In this document: piece by piece, positions 1 through 8,355 of the stretch
Numbering within the stretch: position 1 is the first letter of the stretch
Layout: each line of letters opens with the position of its first letter
Assembly (NCBI RefSeq): GCF_030815955.1
Contig: NZ_JAUSXK010000001.1
Span: 3,596,001-3,660,000, forward strand
From: Microbacterium murale
GTDB lineage: Bacteria; Actinomycetota; Actinomycetes; Actinomycetales; Microbacteriaceae
Length of the DNA: 64,000 nucleotides
Direction: 5' to 3'
Program-made: the position numbers and the translations under genes
Notes under the pieces: model-generated
Seen by the model: only the letters and a program-made list of their open reading frames with translations
Database searches by the model: none
What the model was told of the DNA's origin: nothing

Positions 1-428
1 TCGCGGGTGAGGTCATCGAACACGGTGGAGATGGCCGCGAGCGTCGGAACGGGGCCGGCTGACAGATCGACCTCGGCGCTGCGCACTTCGAGCAGAGCGC
101 CGCTGAGATCGTGCTTGCCGATGCGCGCGTGACGACCGCCGAGGTCGACCGTCAATACCGAACCGCCATCCGATGCCGGTCGCAGAACACGCGGTCGCCG
201 ACCGCCGCGCGATGTGCCGACGCCGTCTTCCTGCAGCAGCCCTGAGTCGAGGAGCGACTGCACGCGCAGGCCGACCGTCGACGCGGCGATGCCCAACTGG
301 GATGCCAGTTCGCTGCGGGACTGCGCGTGCCCGCGCGTGACGAGGTCGAGGATCTGTCGGGTGTGAGCATCGTCGGGTGTGCGGGGCTGGTGCTGCGTCA
401 CGGGGTCTCCGGTCGTCGGGGCGCGCAT
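1..428 (-). CDS. ROK-family transcriptional regulator (5' part, runs off the left edge)
   Basis: The reading frame is open from an ATG at 428 to the window edge, giving the first 142 or so residues. Residues about 20-70 form a winged helix-turn-helix (a SELASQLGIAASTVGLRVQSL-like stretch) followed by the RGGRRPR arginine-rich linker typical of NagC/XylR repressors. The ROK sugar-binding domain then begins (LTVDLGGRHARIG). A GTG ten codons in is an alternative start. It is divergent from the ABC sugar operon beginning at 597 and is its likely repressor, with the sugar or sugar phosphate as inducer (inference from family and position). The C-terminal ROK domain lies outside the window, so its zinc and sugar ligands cannot be checked. 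Confidence 0.9.
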   Translation of the reverse strand, partial: MRAPTTGDPVTQHQPRTPDDAHTRQILDLVTRGHAQSRSELASQLGIAASTVGLRVQSLLDSGLLQEDGVGTSRGGRRPRVLRPASDGGSVLTVDLGGRHARIGKHDLSGALLEVRSAEVDLSAGPVPTLAAISTVFDDLTR

Positions 429-546
429 TGAATTCCGAGTGAAGTTTCACCCATGTTACGAAGTATCACCGATCCATAAACATCCGATGTCCAGCTTGCG
501 GCGGACGCTGGATCGTGACACGGTGACTTTATACGAAATCCTACTA

Positions 547-571
547 GGTTGCTTCGATGATCGAAAGAACC
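547..571. promoter_or_regulatory. 25-bp operator-like palindrome before the sugar operon
   Basis: The core TTCGAT-G-ATCGAA (553-565) is a perfect 13-bp dyad, extended by GGTT (547-550) and AACC (568-571) arms; only the two-base steps between arms are mismatched. It lies just upstream of the ribosome binding site AAGGAG of the binding-protein gene and just downstream of a possible -10 (TATACG, 530-535), a natural place for a repressor. The divergent ROK regulator is the obvious candidate. A second short dyad, GTGAA-GT-TTCAC, lies near 440. Function is inferred. Confidence 0.6.
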
Positions 572-596
572 TATCTGAGTCCCAAGGAGACATTCA

Positions 597-1856
597 ATGA
601 AGAAGATGCGCGTTGGCGCCGTGGCTGCGGTCGCGGGTTTCGCCGTTGCGATGACGGGATGTGCCGGCACCGATGGTGGAGCAGGCGGTGGAGAAGGTGA
701 CGCGATCGTCGTCGACATGTGGTCCGGCAGCGAATCGGACACCGAGGCGCTCGAGGCGCAGATCGCTTTCGCCCAGGAGCAGAACCCCGACGTCGAGATC
801 AAGCTGCAGACGGCACCGTGGAGCGACTTCTTCACGAAGCTCACCACGAACATGGCTTCAGGCAACATGGCCTGCGTGACCGGGATGAGCGGCGCGCAGC
901 TCGGCGGCTACACCGCAGGATTCCGCGAGCTCTCCGACGAGGACTTGGAGACAGCGGGACTCGACAAGGCCGACTTCACCGCCGGCTCGGACGGCATCCT
1001 CAGCTTCGGCGGCAAGCTCTACGGCATGCCGTTCGACGTCTCCGCGATGCTCGTCTTCTACAACCAGGACATGTTGGACGCCGCCGGTGCCGCGACTCCT
1101 GAGATCGGCTGGACCGTCGAGGACTTCGAGAAGATCGCTGCCGACGCGACCGTCGACGGCAAGTACGGGTTCGCCATGGGGATGGGCGGTTACCAGTGGA
1201 TGTCGATGCCGATGACCTATTCCGGTGCGCAGCCGGCCACTGAGAAGGGCGAGCTCGAGATCGACTCGTCCGACTTCGTCGAGGCGGCGGACTGGTACGC
1301 CGGCCTCGTCAACGACCAGAAGGTCGCGGCTCCTGTCGCATCGGCGTCCGACACCGGATGGGGCGAGGGCCAGTACTCCGGCGGAAACGCGGCGATGGCG
1401 GTCGACGGCACCTGGAACGCGGTCACCTATCTGAACAACGACGCCGGCTTCACCGCCGGTATGGTGCCGCTGCCCGCAGGCGCGAACGGCAGCAGCAGCC
1501 CGGTGCTCGGTTCGGGATTCGGAATCTCGAAGGACTGCGAGAACCCGGAGGCCGCGCTGAAGGTCATGGGCTCATTGCTCGGCACCGATGCGCAGGACTA
1601 CATCGCATCGTCCGGCCGGTCGTACCCGGCGCGCATCTCCTCGCAGCCGCTGTACTTCGAGTCGATCGATGAGCAGTATCGCGATCAGGTGCAGGCCGTC
1701 TTCGAGGACGCGTTCTCGAACACCGTGCCGCTGTACATGACCGACAACTGGGCGAAGCTCGACAGTTACATCCAGCCGAACCTCGTCAGCGTCTACAACG
1801 GCGACCTCGAGATGGAGCAGCTCCTGGGCGACGCGCAGTCCCAGTTCGGCAAGTGA
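597..1856 (+). CDS. ABC transporter sugar-binding lipoprotein
   Basis: A 419-residue extracellular solute-binding protein of the carbohydrate family 1 type. The N-terminus is a lipoprotein signal (KK, a hydrophobic Ala/Val stretch, then MTGC with Cys22 as the lipidation site) followed by a Gly/Asp-rich linker, so it should be anchored outside the membrane and deliver sugar to the permeases encoded next. Motifs such as [20 protein letters not shown] (about residues 140-160) are typical of the family. The start has an AAGGAG site eight bases upstream. It is the first gene of an operon running to about 8355. The ligand cannot be read from sequence; the fucosidase downstream hints at a fucosylated saccharide. 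Confidence 0.95.
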   Translation: MKKMRVGAVAAVAGFAVAMTGCAGTDGGAGGGEGDAIVVDMWSGSESDTEALEAQIAFAQEQNPDVEIKLQTAPWSDFFTKLTTNMASGNMACVTGMSGAQLGGYTAGFRELSDEDLETAGLDKADFTAGSDGILSFGGKLYGMPFDVSAMLVFYNQDMLDAAGAATPEIGWTVEDFEKIAADATVDGKYGFAMGMGGYQWMSMPMTYSGAQPATEKGELEIDSSDFVEAADWYAGLVNDQKVAAPVASASDTGWGEGQYSGGNAAMAVDGTWNAVTYLNNDAGFTAGMVPLPAGANGSSSPVLGSGFGISKDCENPEAALKVMGSLLGTDAQDYIASSGRSYPARISSQPLYFESIDEQYRDQVQAVFEDAFSNTVPLYMTDNWAKLDSYIQPNLVSVYNGDLEMEQLLGDAQSQFGK

Positions 1857-1873
1857 GTCCGTTCATCGGACTC
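1855..1873 (+). other. Intercistronic stem-loop after the binding-protein gene
   Basis: A perfect 7-bp stem (GAGTCCG / CGGACTC) with a five-base loop begins at the stop codon of the binding-protein gene. No T-tract follows, so it is more likely an mRNA-stabilising or partial-termination structure than a full terminator. Such hairpins are known to raise binding-protein expression over permease expression in sugar operons. Confidence 0.55.
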
Positions 1874-1903
1874 TGACCACGCAGTGAGCATGAAAGAAGA
1901 ACG

Positions 1904-2809
1904 ATGACGAGCACGACACGACGTCGGAGTTCGCTCGCGAAGGTGGAGTCTCGCCAGGCGCTGGGGTTCGCAACCCCGGCCCTGGTGGGACTCGCCCTGT
2001 TCACGATCGTCCCGGTGGGACTCTCGATCGTGATGAGCGTCTTCAACTGGCCGGCATTCGGCGACCGCACATTCAACGGAGTGGACAACTACGTCAAGCT
2101 GTTCACCGACAGCCCCGACTTCTGGCCGGCGTTGCGCAACTCCGCGGTGTACACCCTGCTGTACGTCCCGCTGAGCATCGTGCTCTCGCTCGCCCTCGCG
2201 ATCGGACTCGGCCCTCGCATCCGGGGCCGCGGTGCGCTGCGCGTGCTGTTCTTCATCCCCGTCGTGACCCCGATGGTCGCCAACGTGCTGGTCTGGAAGA
2301 TGATCCTGCAGCCGCAGGGACTCGTTAACGGTCTCTCGACCAGCTGGTTCGGGATCACGCTGCCGAACTTCCTCGCCGATCCCTCGTGGGCGATGATCAT
2401 GGTCGTCGCGATGAGCGTGTGGCAGGGCCTCGGCTACAACATGCTGATCTTCTCGGCAGCCCTCGAGCAACTGCCGGACAGCGTGCTCGAGGCCGCCAGC
2501 ATCGACGGAGCCCACGGCTTCCGCCGTGTCTGGAGCGTCATCATCCCGATGATCTCGCCGGCGATCTTCTTCGCCACGATCATGACGATGATCACGTCCC
2601 TGCAGGTCTTCGTGCAACCCCAGATGCTGACCGGCGGAGGGCCGGGCAACGCGACGAAGCCGCTCGTGATGTACATCTGGGAGCAGGGGTTCACCTTCGG
2701 CGATCTCGGTCTCGCCGCCGCCGCCGCATGGGTCCTGTTCGCGATCATCATCGCGATCACCGGCCTCCAGTTCGCCGCACAGAAGAAGTGGGTGCACTAT
2801 GAGCACTGA
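1904..2809 (+). CDS. ABC sugar permease, MalF/UgpA type
   Basis: A 301-residue inner-membrane permease with about six hydrophobic segments, starting after a short basic N-terminus. The cytoplasmic EAA loop, which docks on the ATPase, is visible around residue 196 (EAASIDGA...). It forms the transport pore with the next gene. The first hydrophobic segment begins near residue 20 (LGFATPALVGLALFTIVPVG). No ATPase gene is present in the operon, so the system probably borrows a shared MsiK-like ATPase encoded elsewhere, as is common in actinobacterial CUT1 transporters (established knowledge; not testable here). Confidence 0.95.
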   Translation: MTSTTRRRSSLAKVESRQALGFATPALVGLALFTIVPVGLSIVMSVFNWPAFGDRTFNGVDNYVKLFTDSPDFWPALRNSAVYTLLYVPLSIVLSLALAIGLGPRIRGRGALRVLFFIPVVTPMVANVLVWKMILQPQGLVNGLSTSWFGITLPNFLADPSWAMIMVVAMSVWQGLGYNMLIFSAALEQLPDSVLEAASIDGAHGFRRVWSVIIPMISPAIFFATIMTMITSLQVFVQPQMLTGGGPGNATKPLVMYIWEQGFTFGDLGLAAAAAWVLFAIIIAITGLQFAAQKKWVHYEH

Positions 2810-3713
2810 GACGCTGATCCGCCCTCTCGACACGAAGGGCACCCCCGTCGCCGGCGCGCCGCGCACGCGCGGAGTCGAGACGACGACCGGTGCGAAGGTG
2901 CGTCTGGTCATCGCGCACATCTGCATCTACATCGTCGCGCTCATCTTCATGGCGCCCCTCATCTACGCGTTCTTCTCGGCTCTCAAACCGAACTCCGAGA
3001 TGTTCTCCATGCCTCCGACGCTGATCGGCTCGGAGATCAAGTGGAGCAACTTCGTCGACGTCTTCACGTACGGCCCATTCGCCACGTACATCGCGAACTC
3101 GTTCATCGTCGCGATCCTCGGCACGCTCGTCACGATCATCGTCTCGACGACCGCCGGCTATGCGTTCGGACGCCTGCGGTGGAAGGGACGCGACACTGTC
3201 TTCGTGCTCTTCCTCGCCACGCTGATGGTCCCCGCCGAGGTCCTGGTCATCCCGATGTTCCAGGTCATGCAGTGGTTCGACTGGGTGGACACCTATCAGG
3301 CACTGGTGCTGCCGTTCGCGTTCGGAGCGTTCGGCACGTTCCTGATGCGTCAGTTCTTCCGCGGCATCCCGTACGAGTTGGAGGAGGCGGCCCGAATCGA
3401 CGGCGCCGGCCCGATCCGCACCTTCCTCAAGATCATCCTTCCGCTGTCGAAGTCCGCGGTCGCCGTGCTCACCGTCTTCACATTCCTGTCCTTCTGGAAC
3501 AGCTACCTGTGGCCTCTCATCGTGACTGTCGACTATGACGCGCTCGGCACACTGCCGGTGGGCCTCGCAAGTTTCGCCGGTCTCACCGGAACGCGCTGGG
3601 ACCTGCAGATGGCGGCCGCGATCATCTCGATGATCCCGACCACGGTCCTCGTGATCGTGCTGCAGAAGCACTTGGTCAAGGGCATCGCCATGGCCGGCCT
3701 CGGGGGGCGCTGA
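2799..3713 (+). CDS. ABC sugar permease, MalG/UgpE type
   Basis: A 304-residue permease overlapping the preceding permease gene by 11 bases, which implies translational coupling. The N-terminal 25-30 residues are polar. Six membrane spans follow, with the EAA loop EEAARIDGAGPIRTF around residues 195-210 and the usual KHLVKGIAMAGLGG ending of the family. It pairs with the MalF-type permease to import the ligand of the upstream lipoprotein. Family and pairing are clear; the substrate is not. Confidence 0.95.
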   Translation: MSTETLIRPLDTKGTPVAGAPRTRGVETTTGAKVRLVIAHICIYIVALIFMAPLIYAFFSALKPNSEMFSMPPTLIGSEIKWSNFVDVFTYGPFATYIANSFIVAILGTLVTIIVSTTAGYAFGRLRWKGRDTVFVLFLATLMVPAEVLVIPMFQVMQWFDWVDTYQALVLPFAFGAFGTFLMRQFFRGIPYELEEAARIDGAGPIRTFLKIILPLSKSAVAVLTVFTFLSFWNSYLWPLIVTVDYDALGTLPVGLASFAGLTGTRWDLQMAAAIISMIPTTVLVIVLQKHLVKGIAMAGLGGR

Positions 3714-3744
3714 GAAGGTCATGGCCCAGGTACAGGGGAGAACC

Positions 3745-4722
3745 ATGCCCGAAATCGCTCATCACATGCCAGCTGCCGTCGTCGGCATCGACATCGGAGG
3801 CACGAAGATCGCAGCGCTTCTGGTCGACGGGCAGGGCGAGATCCTCGCCAGAGGCGTCGTCGATGCGCCGGCTCGGGAGGGCGGCCGCGCCATGGCTGAC
3901 GCTGCGGCGGCGCTCGCACGCGAGCTGGCGGCGGATGCCGGGCGCACACTGTCAGCAGTCGGCGTCGGTGCGGCAGGAGTCGTCGACCACGAGACCGGGA
4001 TCATCCGCGCCGCGTCCGAGACCTTCGCCGATTGGGCGGGGTTTCCGCTCGGAGACGAGCTCTCGGCCAGGCTGGGCGCTCCGGTACGCGTCGAGAACGA
4101 CGTCAACGCCTTCCTGCTCGGCGAACTCGATCACGACGACTCCGGCGATGACGTCCTCGGCGTGATGCTCGGCACCGGCGTCGGCGGAGCCGTCGTGCTC
4201 GACGGCCAGCTTCGGCACGGCCCGCACGGTGCGGCGGGTGAGATCGGGCACACTCCGGGGTACAGCGACATCCGCTGCACGTGCGGGCAGATCGGCCACC
4301 TCGAGACGCTCGCATCAGGCACGTCGATAGGGCTGCGGTACGCGGAGCGTTCCGGCGAGACCGGACTCACCGCACGGGAGGTCGCCGATCGTGCCAGAGC
4401 CGGTGATGCGGTCGCCGCGGATGTGTTCGCCGCTGCCGGACGCGCCGTCGCTCTCGCCTGTGCGAGCGCTGCTGGCATCCTGGATCTCGACCGCGCCGTC
4501 ATCGGCGGCGGCGTGGTGAACGCCTGGGATCTGCTGCTGCCTGCGATCGAGGCGGCGCTCGTCACGGATTCTCCGGTGTCCGGCGTGCGACTCGAGATCA
4601 TGCCCGCGACGCGGGGATCGGACGCCGTGGCGCTGGGCGCTGCCGCTGCCGCCCGTCGCGCATTCTCCGGTCTCGGAGCCGGTGCACATGACCCCAGCGA
4701 ACTCGAAGGAGCGACCCTGTGA
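3745..4722 (+). CDS. ROK-family sugar kinase
   Basis: A 325-residue cytoplasmic ROK kinase that should phosphorylate the incoming hexose or amino-hexose with ATP. The ATP-binding GIDIGGTK loop is at residues 14-21, and the catalytic Asp of the END-VN motif is about residue 119. The zinc site is represented by EIGH (His169) and CTCGQIGH (Cys178, Cys180). The usual third Cys of CxCGxxGC is His here (about residue 185), which is unusual but could still bind zinc. The start at 3745 is preferred because GGGGAG stands just upstream; an in-frame ATG at 3721 is possible. Its stop overlaps the GTG of the next gene. Glucose, GlcNAc or another sugar may be the substrate. Confidence 0.9.
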   Translation: MPEIAHHMPAAVVGIDIGGTKIAALLVDGQGEILARGVVDAPAREGGRAMADAAAALARELAADAGRTLSAVGVGAAGVVDHETGIIRAASETFADWAGFPLGDELSARLGAPVRVENDVNAFLLGELDHDDSGDDVLGVMLGTGVGGAVVLDGQLRHGPHGAAGEIGHTPGYSDIRCTCGQIGHLETLASGTSIGLRYAERSGETGLTAREVADRARAGDAVAADVFAAAGRAVALACASAAGILDLDRAVIGGGVVNAWDLLLPAIEAALVTDSPVSGVRLEIMPATRGSDAVALGAAAAARRAFSGLGAGAHDPSELEGATL

Positions 4723-6281
4723 ATGCACTACCAGAAGCCAGCGAGATCTGGATGGGACCTCTGGCACCGCTCGCCCCTGGAGGGCTCTCCAGGCCGCGGA
4801 TCGGCATCGGCGGCATCTCGATCGAATCCAGCACCTTCTCCCCGCATGTCTCGGGGGACGAGGCGTTCACCATCCGCACCGGCGCCGATCTGCGTGCCTA
4901 CTATCCGTTCCTCGACGCGGGGCGCGAGCTCGCCGACGCTGCGGATTGGGTGCCGCTCGTGCACGGTCGCTCGTTGCCCGGTGGCGCGGTCGACCCCGCC
5001 ACATACCGGCGGATGAAGGATGCCATCATCGACGGCATCCGCGAACAGGGACCGTTCGACGGCTTCTTCTTCGACATCCACGGCGCTATGAGCGTGTTCG
5101 GAATGGTGGACGCCGAAGGCGACCTCTCGCGGGCGGTCCGAGAGGCGCTGGGGCCTGACACCCTGATCTCGACTTCGATGGACCTGCATGGCAACGTCTC
5201 GGAGACGCTGCGCGATCACGTCGATCTGCTCACCTGCTATCGGATGGCACCGCACGAGGACTGGCTCAACACCAAGGAGCGTGCCGTCCACAATCTGCTG
5301 GAGCGCCTGCGAGGCGTGCACGGTGGCGATCCGCTGCATCGTCGCCCGCTGAAGGCGTGGGTGCCGGTTCCAGTGCTCCTGCCCGGTGAGAAGACCAGTA
5401 CGCGGCTGGAGCCGGCGCGCGGCATCTACGCGCAGCTGCCCGAGATCGAGAAGCTGGACGGCGTCGTGGATGCGTCGGTGTGGATCGGCTATGCCTGGGC
5501 GGATGAGCCGCGATGCCAGGCATACGTCGTCGTCACCGGCGATGATCGGGAGGTCATCACCCGTGAATCCGAGCGTGTGGCGCGGATGTTCTGGGATGCG
5601 CGAGAGGACTTCGTGTTCGTCGCCGAGACCGCGACGCTGGACGGCGCGCTGGCCAAGGCTCTCGCTGTCGACGCTGCGCGTCCGTATGTGATCTCGGACT
5701 CCGGCGACAACCCGACAGCCGGTGGAGCGGGTGATGTGACCTGGACGCTCGGAGAACTGCTCGAGCGGAGCGACCTCACCGATGGCACGCGCACGACGCT
5801 CGTCGCGTCCATCTTCGATCGTGGGGCCGTCGCGGTTGCTGTCGAGGCCGGTGTCGGTGCATCGATCACGCTCACCGCGGGCGCTCGCGTGGACGACGGC
5901 CCGCGCGGACCCGTGCAGATCACCGGGGAGGTGTTCTCGATCACGCCGGGAGATCCCGATGCCGGCACACAGGTCGTCATCGCCGTCGGTGGTCTTCACG
6001 CGATCATCACGGAACGACGCAAGCCCTTCCACCACCTCGACGACTTCCGAATGCTCGGGCTCGATCCCGAGCACGCCGACATCGTGGTAGTCAAGATCGG
6101 CTACCTCGAGCCGGAGCTCTACGACCTCGCGGCGGATTGGACGCTGGCGCTCACGCCCGGCGGTGTCGACCAGGACCTGCTGCGTCTCGGGCACCACCAT
6201 CTCGCCGCCGGCGTATACCCGTTCGACACCGCCGGAGCCCCGGCACTCACTGCGGTCGTCGGCCGTCGTGGAGAGGACTGA
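4719..6281 (+). CDS. M81-family (MlrC/microcystinase C-like) metallohydrolase
   Basis: A 520-residue protein of the DUF1485/MlrC type, a family named for a cyanotoxin peptidase but mostly found in metabolic operons of unknown role. Signature segments are GGISIESSTFSP near the start, DGFFFDIHGAMSVFG (about 110-125), SMDLHGNVSE (about 150) and MAPHEDWLNTKERA (about 170). The conserved Asp, His and Glu in these are probable metal ligands. The GTG start overlaps the kinase stop by four bases, so the two are coupled. Its place between a sugar kinase and a fucosidase suggests a role in handling a sugar-linked substrate rather than a peptide toxin (inference). Confidence 0.85.
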   Translation: MNALPEASEIWMGPLAPLAPGGLSRPRIGIGGISIESSTFSPHVSGDEAFTIRTGADLRAYYPFLDAGRELADAADWVPLVHGRSLPGGAVDPATYRRMKDAIIDGIREQGPFDGFFFDIHGAMSVFGMVDAEGDLSRAVREALGPDTLISTSMDLHGNVSETLRDHVDLLTCYRMAPHEDWLNTKERAVHNLLERLRGVHGGDPLHRRPLKAWVPVPVLLPGEKTSTRLEPARGIYAQLPEIEKLDGVVDASVWIGYAWADEPRCQAYVVVTGDDREVITRESERVARMFWDAREDFVFVAETATLDGALAKALAVDAARPYVISDSGDNPTAGGAGDVTWTLGELLERSDLTDGTRTTLVASIFDRGAVAVAVEAGVGASITLTAGARVDDGPRGPVQITGEVFSITPGDPDAGTQVVIAVGGLHAIITERRKPFHHLDDFRMLGLDPEHADIVVVKIGYLEPELYDLAADWTLALTPGGVDQDLLRLGHHHLAAGVYPFDTAGAPALTAVVGRRGED

Positions 6282-6286
6282 GACAC

Positions 6287-7639
6287 ATGCTGAACTTCGA
6301 GAAGCGCACCGGACCCGACTTCGGCTCCGCAGCGCCGACGTACCCGACCAACGCCGTGCCCGAGTGGTTCCGAGATGCGAAGCTCGGCTTCTTCGTGCAC
6401 TGGGGTCTCTACTCCGTGCCCGCCTGGGCCGTGGCCCACCCCGAGGGCGGTGTCCCCACCGAGGACTCCTACGCGTGGCACCAGTACGCGGAGTGGTATG
6501 GCAACACCGTACGGATCGCCGGCAGTCCGACGTGGAATCGTCACCAGGAGCTCTACGGCCCCGGCCGCTCGTACGAGGATCTTGCCGATCTCTGGGACGC
6601 GTCGGCCTTCGATGCCGACGCGTTCGTCGGTGAGTTGGTCGGAGCGGGGGCGAGGTACATCATCCCCACGACCAAGCACCACGAGGGGTTCTGCCTCTGG
6701 GACACCCGGACCACAGCGTTCAATGCGGTGAGGCGCGGCCCTCGACGCGACCTCATCTCGGAGTTCCACGACGCCACCAGACGCGCCGGCGCCCGATTCG
6801 GCGTGTACTACTCCGGTGCGCTGGACTGGCACGTCAGCGACTTCCCTGCGATCGAGTCCGACACGGACCTGTTCCGATTCCGGCGCAACGACGACGCGTT
6901 CGCCCGGTACTCGGCGGCGCAGCTGGAGGAGCTCATCCAGCGCTTCTCGCCCGACGTGCTCTGGAACGACATCGAGTGGCCGGACGGCGGCAAGGGGCAG
7001 GAGGATCACGCTGTCGCAGCGCTGTTGTCGCGATACTTCGACGGGCACCCCGACGGCGTCGTCAACGACCGCTGGGGTGTGCCGTATCACGGCTATCTCA
7101 CCCGTGAGTACACGAACGTGGATGAGATCCTGCCTGAGCCGTGGGAGTCGACCAGGGGACTGGGCTACTCGTTCGGGTTCAATCAGGCCGAGGATGACAG
7201 CCACACCCTTTCCGGCCCCGATCTCATCCGGATGCTGGTCGATGTCGTCTCGAAGAATGGAAACCTGCTGATCAACGTCGGCCCCGCGGCCGACGGCTCG
7301 ATCCCTGAACTGCAGCGTGCCACGATGCGCGAACTCGGCGCGTGGCTGAGCGTCAATGGCGAAGCCGTCTACGGCACCCGTCCGTGGATCCGATTCGGAG
7401 AGGAGGTCGGTGCTCCCCGTCGCTACACGCAGTCGGATGCGGGTGTGCATGTGCACGCGCTCGATCCGAGCATCGGCGAGCTGGAACTGCCTGCTGAACT
7501 GGCCAGCTCTCACGGCGCGCGCTGGGCTGATGGTTCTGCGGTCGAGATGACCGCTCGTCAGGACAGCACCGCGATCGTGGTGATTCCCGAAGCGCTTCGC
7601 GGACAGCCTGTGGCGGTGTTCACGGTCCCGGTCCGATGA
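6287..7639 (+). CDS. GH29 alpha-L-fucosidase
   Basis: A 450-residue glycoside hydrolase family 29 enzyme, expected to remove alpha-L-fucose by a retaining mechanism. The family opening PEWFRDAKLGFFVHWGLYSVPAWA is near residues 25-48, TTKHHEGFCLWDT is near residue 130, and the nucleophile is probably Asp228 in the LWNDIEWP segment. A GNLLINVGPAADGSIP block marks the end of the catalytic barrel, and a small beta domain follows. No signal peptide is seen, so it should act in the cytoplasm on imported oligosaccharide. The start was placed at 6287, six bases after the preceding stop; the upstream in-frame extension lies inside the M81 gene. It overlaps cutC by four bases. Confidence 0.9.
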   Translation: MLNFEKRTGPDFGSAAPTYPTNAVPEWFRDAKLGFFVHWGLYSVPAWAVAHPEGGVPTEDSYAWHQYAEWYGNTVRIAGSPTWNRHQELYGPGRSYEDLADLWDASAFDADAFVGELVGAGARYIIPTTKHHEGFCLWDTRTTAFNAVRRGPRRDLISEFHDATRRAGARFGVYYSGALDWHVSDFPAIESDTDLFRFRRNDDAFARYSAAQLEELIQRFSPDVLWNDIEWPDGGKGQEDHAVAALLSRYFDGHPDGVVNDRWGVPYHGYLTREYTNVDEILPEPWESTRGLGYSFGFNQAEDDSHTLSGPDLIRMLVDVVSKNGNLLINVGPAADGSIPELQRATMRELGAWLSVNGEAVYGTRPWIRFGEEVGAPRRYTQSDAGVHVHALDPSIGELELPAELASSHGARWADGSAVEMTARQDSTAIVVIPEALRGQPVAVFTVPVR

Positions 7640-8355
7640 TCGCCGTCGAGATCGCCGTTCAGGATGCTGCCGGCGCACGCACGGCCTTCGAACACGGTGC
7701 CGATCGCGTTGAGCTGTGTCAGGCGCTGGCCGAGACCGGCGGATTGACCCCGTCCGCCGGCACGATCGACGCCGTATGCGAGGCGGCGGGCGGCGGGCGT
7801 GTCGCCGTACTGGTGCGCCCTCGTCCGGGTGGATTCGTGTACGACGCGGAGGAGATCGCTCTCGTCGCCGCTGACCTCCGCGATTGCGTGCGTCGTGGTG
7901 CAGGCGGAGTGGTCGTCGGGGCGCTCCGCCCGGACGGCGGGATCGATCGCGATGCGATGCGCCGGTGGAAGGAAGCGGCCGGCGACGCGGAGTTCGTGTT
8001 CCACCGCGCGATCGACGCGCTGGCCGATCCCGCGTCGGTCATCGACGAACTTGCCGAACTCGGTACGGATCGCGTGCTCACCTCAGGAGGGGCCGCGCGC
8101 AGCATCGACGGCATCGAAGTGCTCGCCGCGCTTGCACGTCAGGCCGCAGGGCGATTGCAGATCATGTCAGGCGGCGGGGTGCGCGTGGAAGACATCCCTG
8201 ACCTTGTCAGTGCCGGCATCGACGCCGTGCATCTGTCCGCGAGGGTCCGCTCGGCCGACGAAGCGCCGAGCGGACCAGGCGGCGGTGTCATGGGGTTCGA
8301 CGTCACCGAACCCGCGATCGTCGCCGCCGCAGTGCGTGCTGTCAGGGGCGTGTGA
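7636..8355 (+). CDS. cutC: CutC-family TIM-barrel protein
   Basis: A 239-residue CutC homologue. Family motifs are visible: GADRVELC near residue 22, VLVRPRPGGFVY near 55-70, FHRAID near 120, LTSGG near 145 and MSGGG near 175. CutC was named for copper homeostasis in E. coli, but that role is disputed. Here it is translationally coupled (ATGA overlap) to a fucosidase at the end of a sugar operon, which favours a carbohydrate-related function (inference). Its 3' end overlaps the convergent dehydrogenase gene by 14 bases, and no terminator is evident between them. Confidence 0.9.
   Translation: MIAVEIAVQDAAGARTAFEHGADRVELCQALAETGGLTPSAGTIDAVCEAAGGGRVAVLVRPRPGGFVYDAEEIALVAADLRDCVRRGAGGVVVGALRPDGGIDRDAMRRWKEAAGDAEFVFHRAIDALADPASVIDELAELGTDRVLTSGGAARSIDGIEVLAALARQAAGRLQIMSGGGVRVEDIPDLVSAGIDAVHLSARVRSADEAPSGPGGGVMGFDVTEPAIVAAAVRAVRGV

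Noticed and set aside
1793..3746. Long minus-strand open frames opposite the binding protein and permeases
   Set aside because: They are rich in Arg, His and Asp, have no family resemblance, and mirror the strong codon bias of the real genes on the other strand.
4728..7678. Minus-strand open frames of about 490 and 519 codons over the M81 and fucosidase genes
   Set aside because: These are GC-bias shadows; the plus-strand proteins carry clear family motifs.
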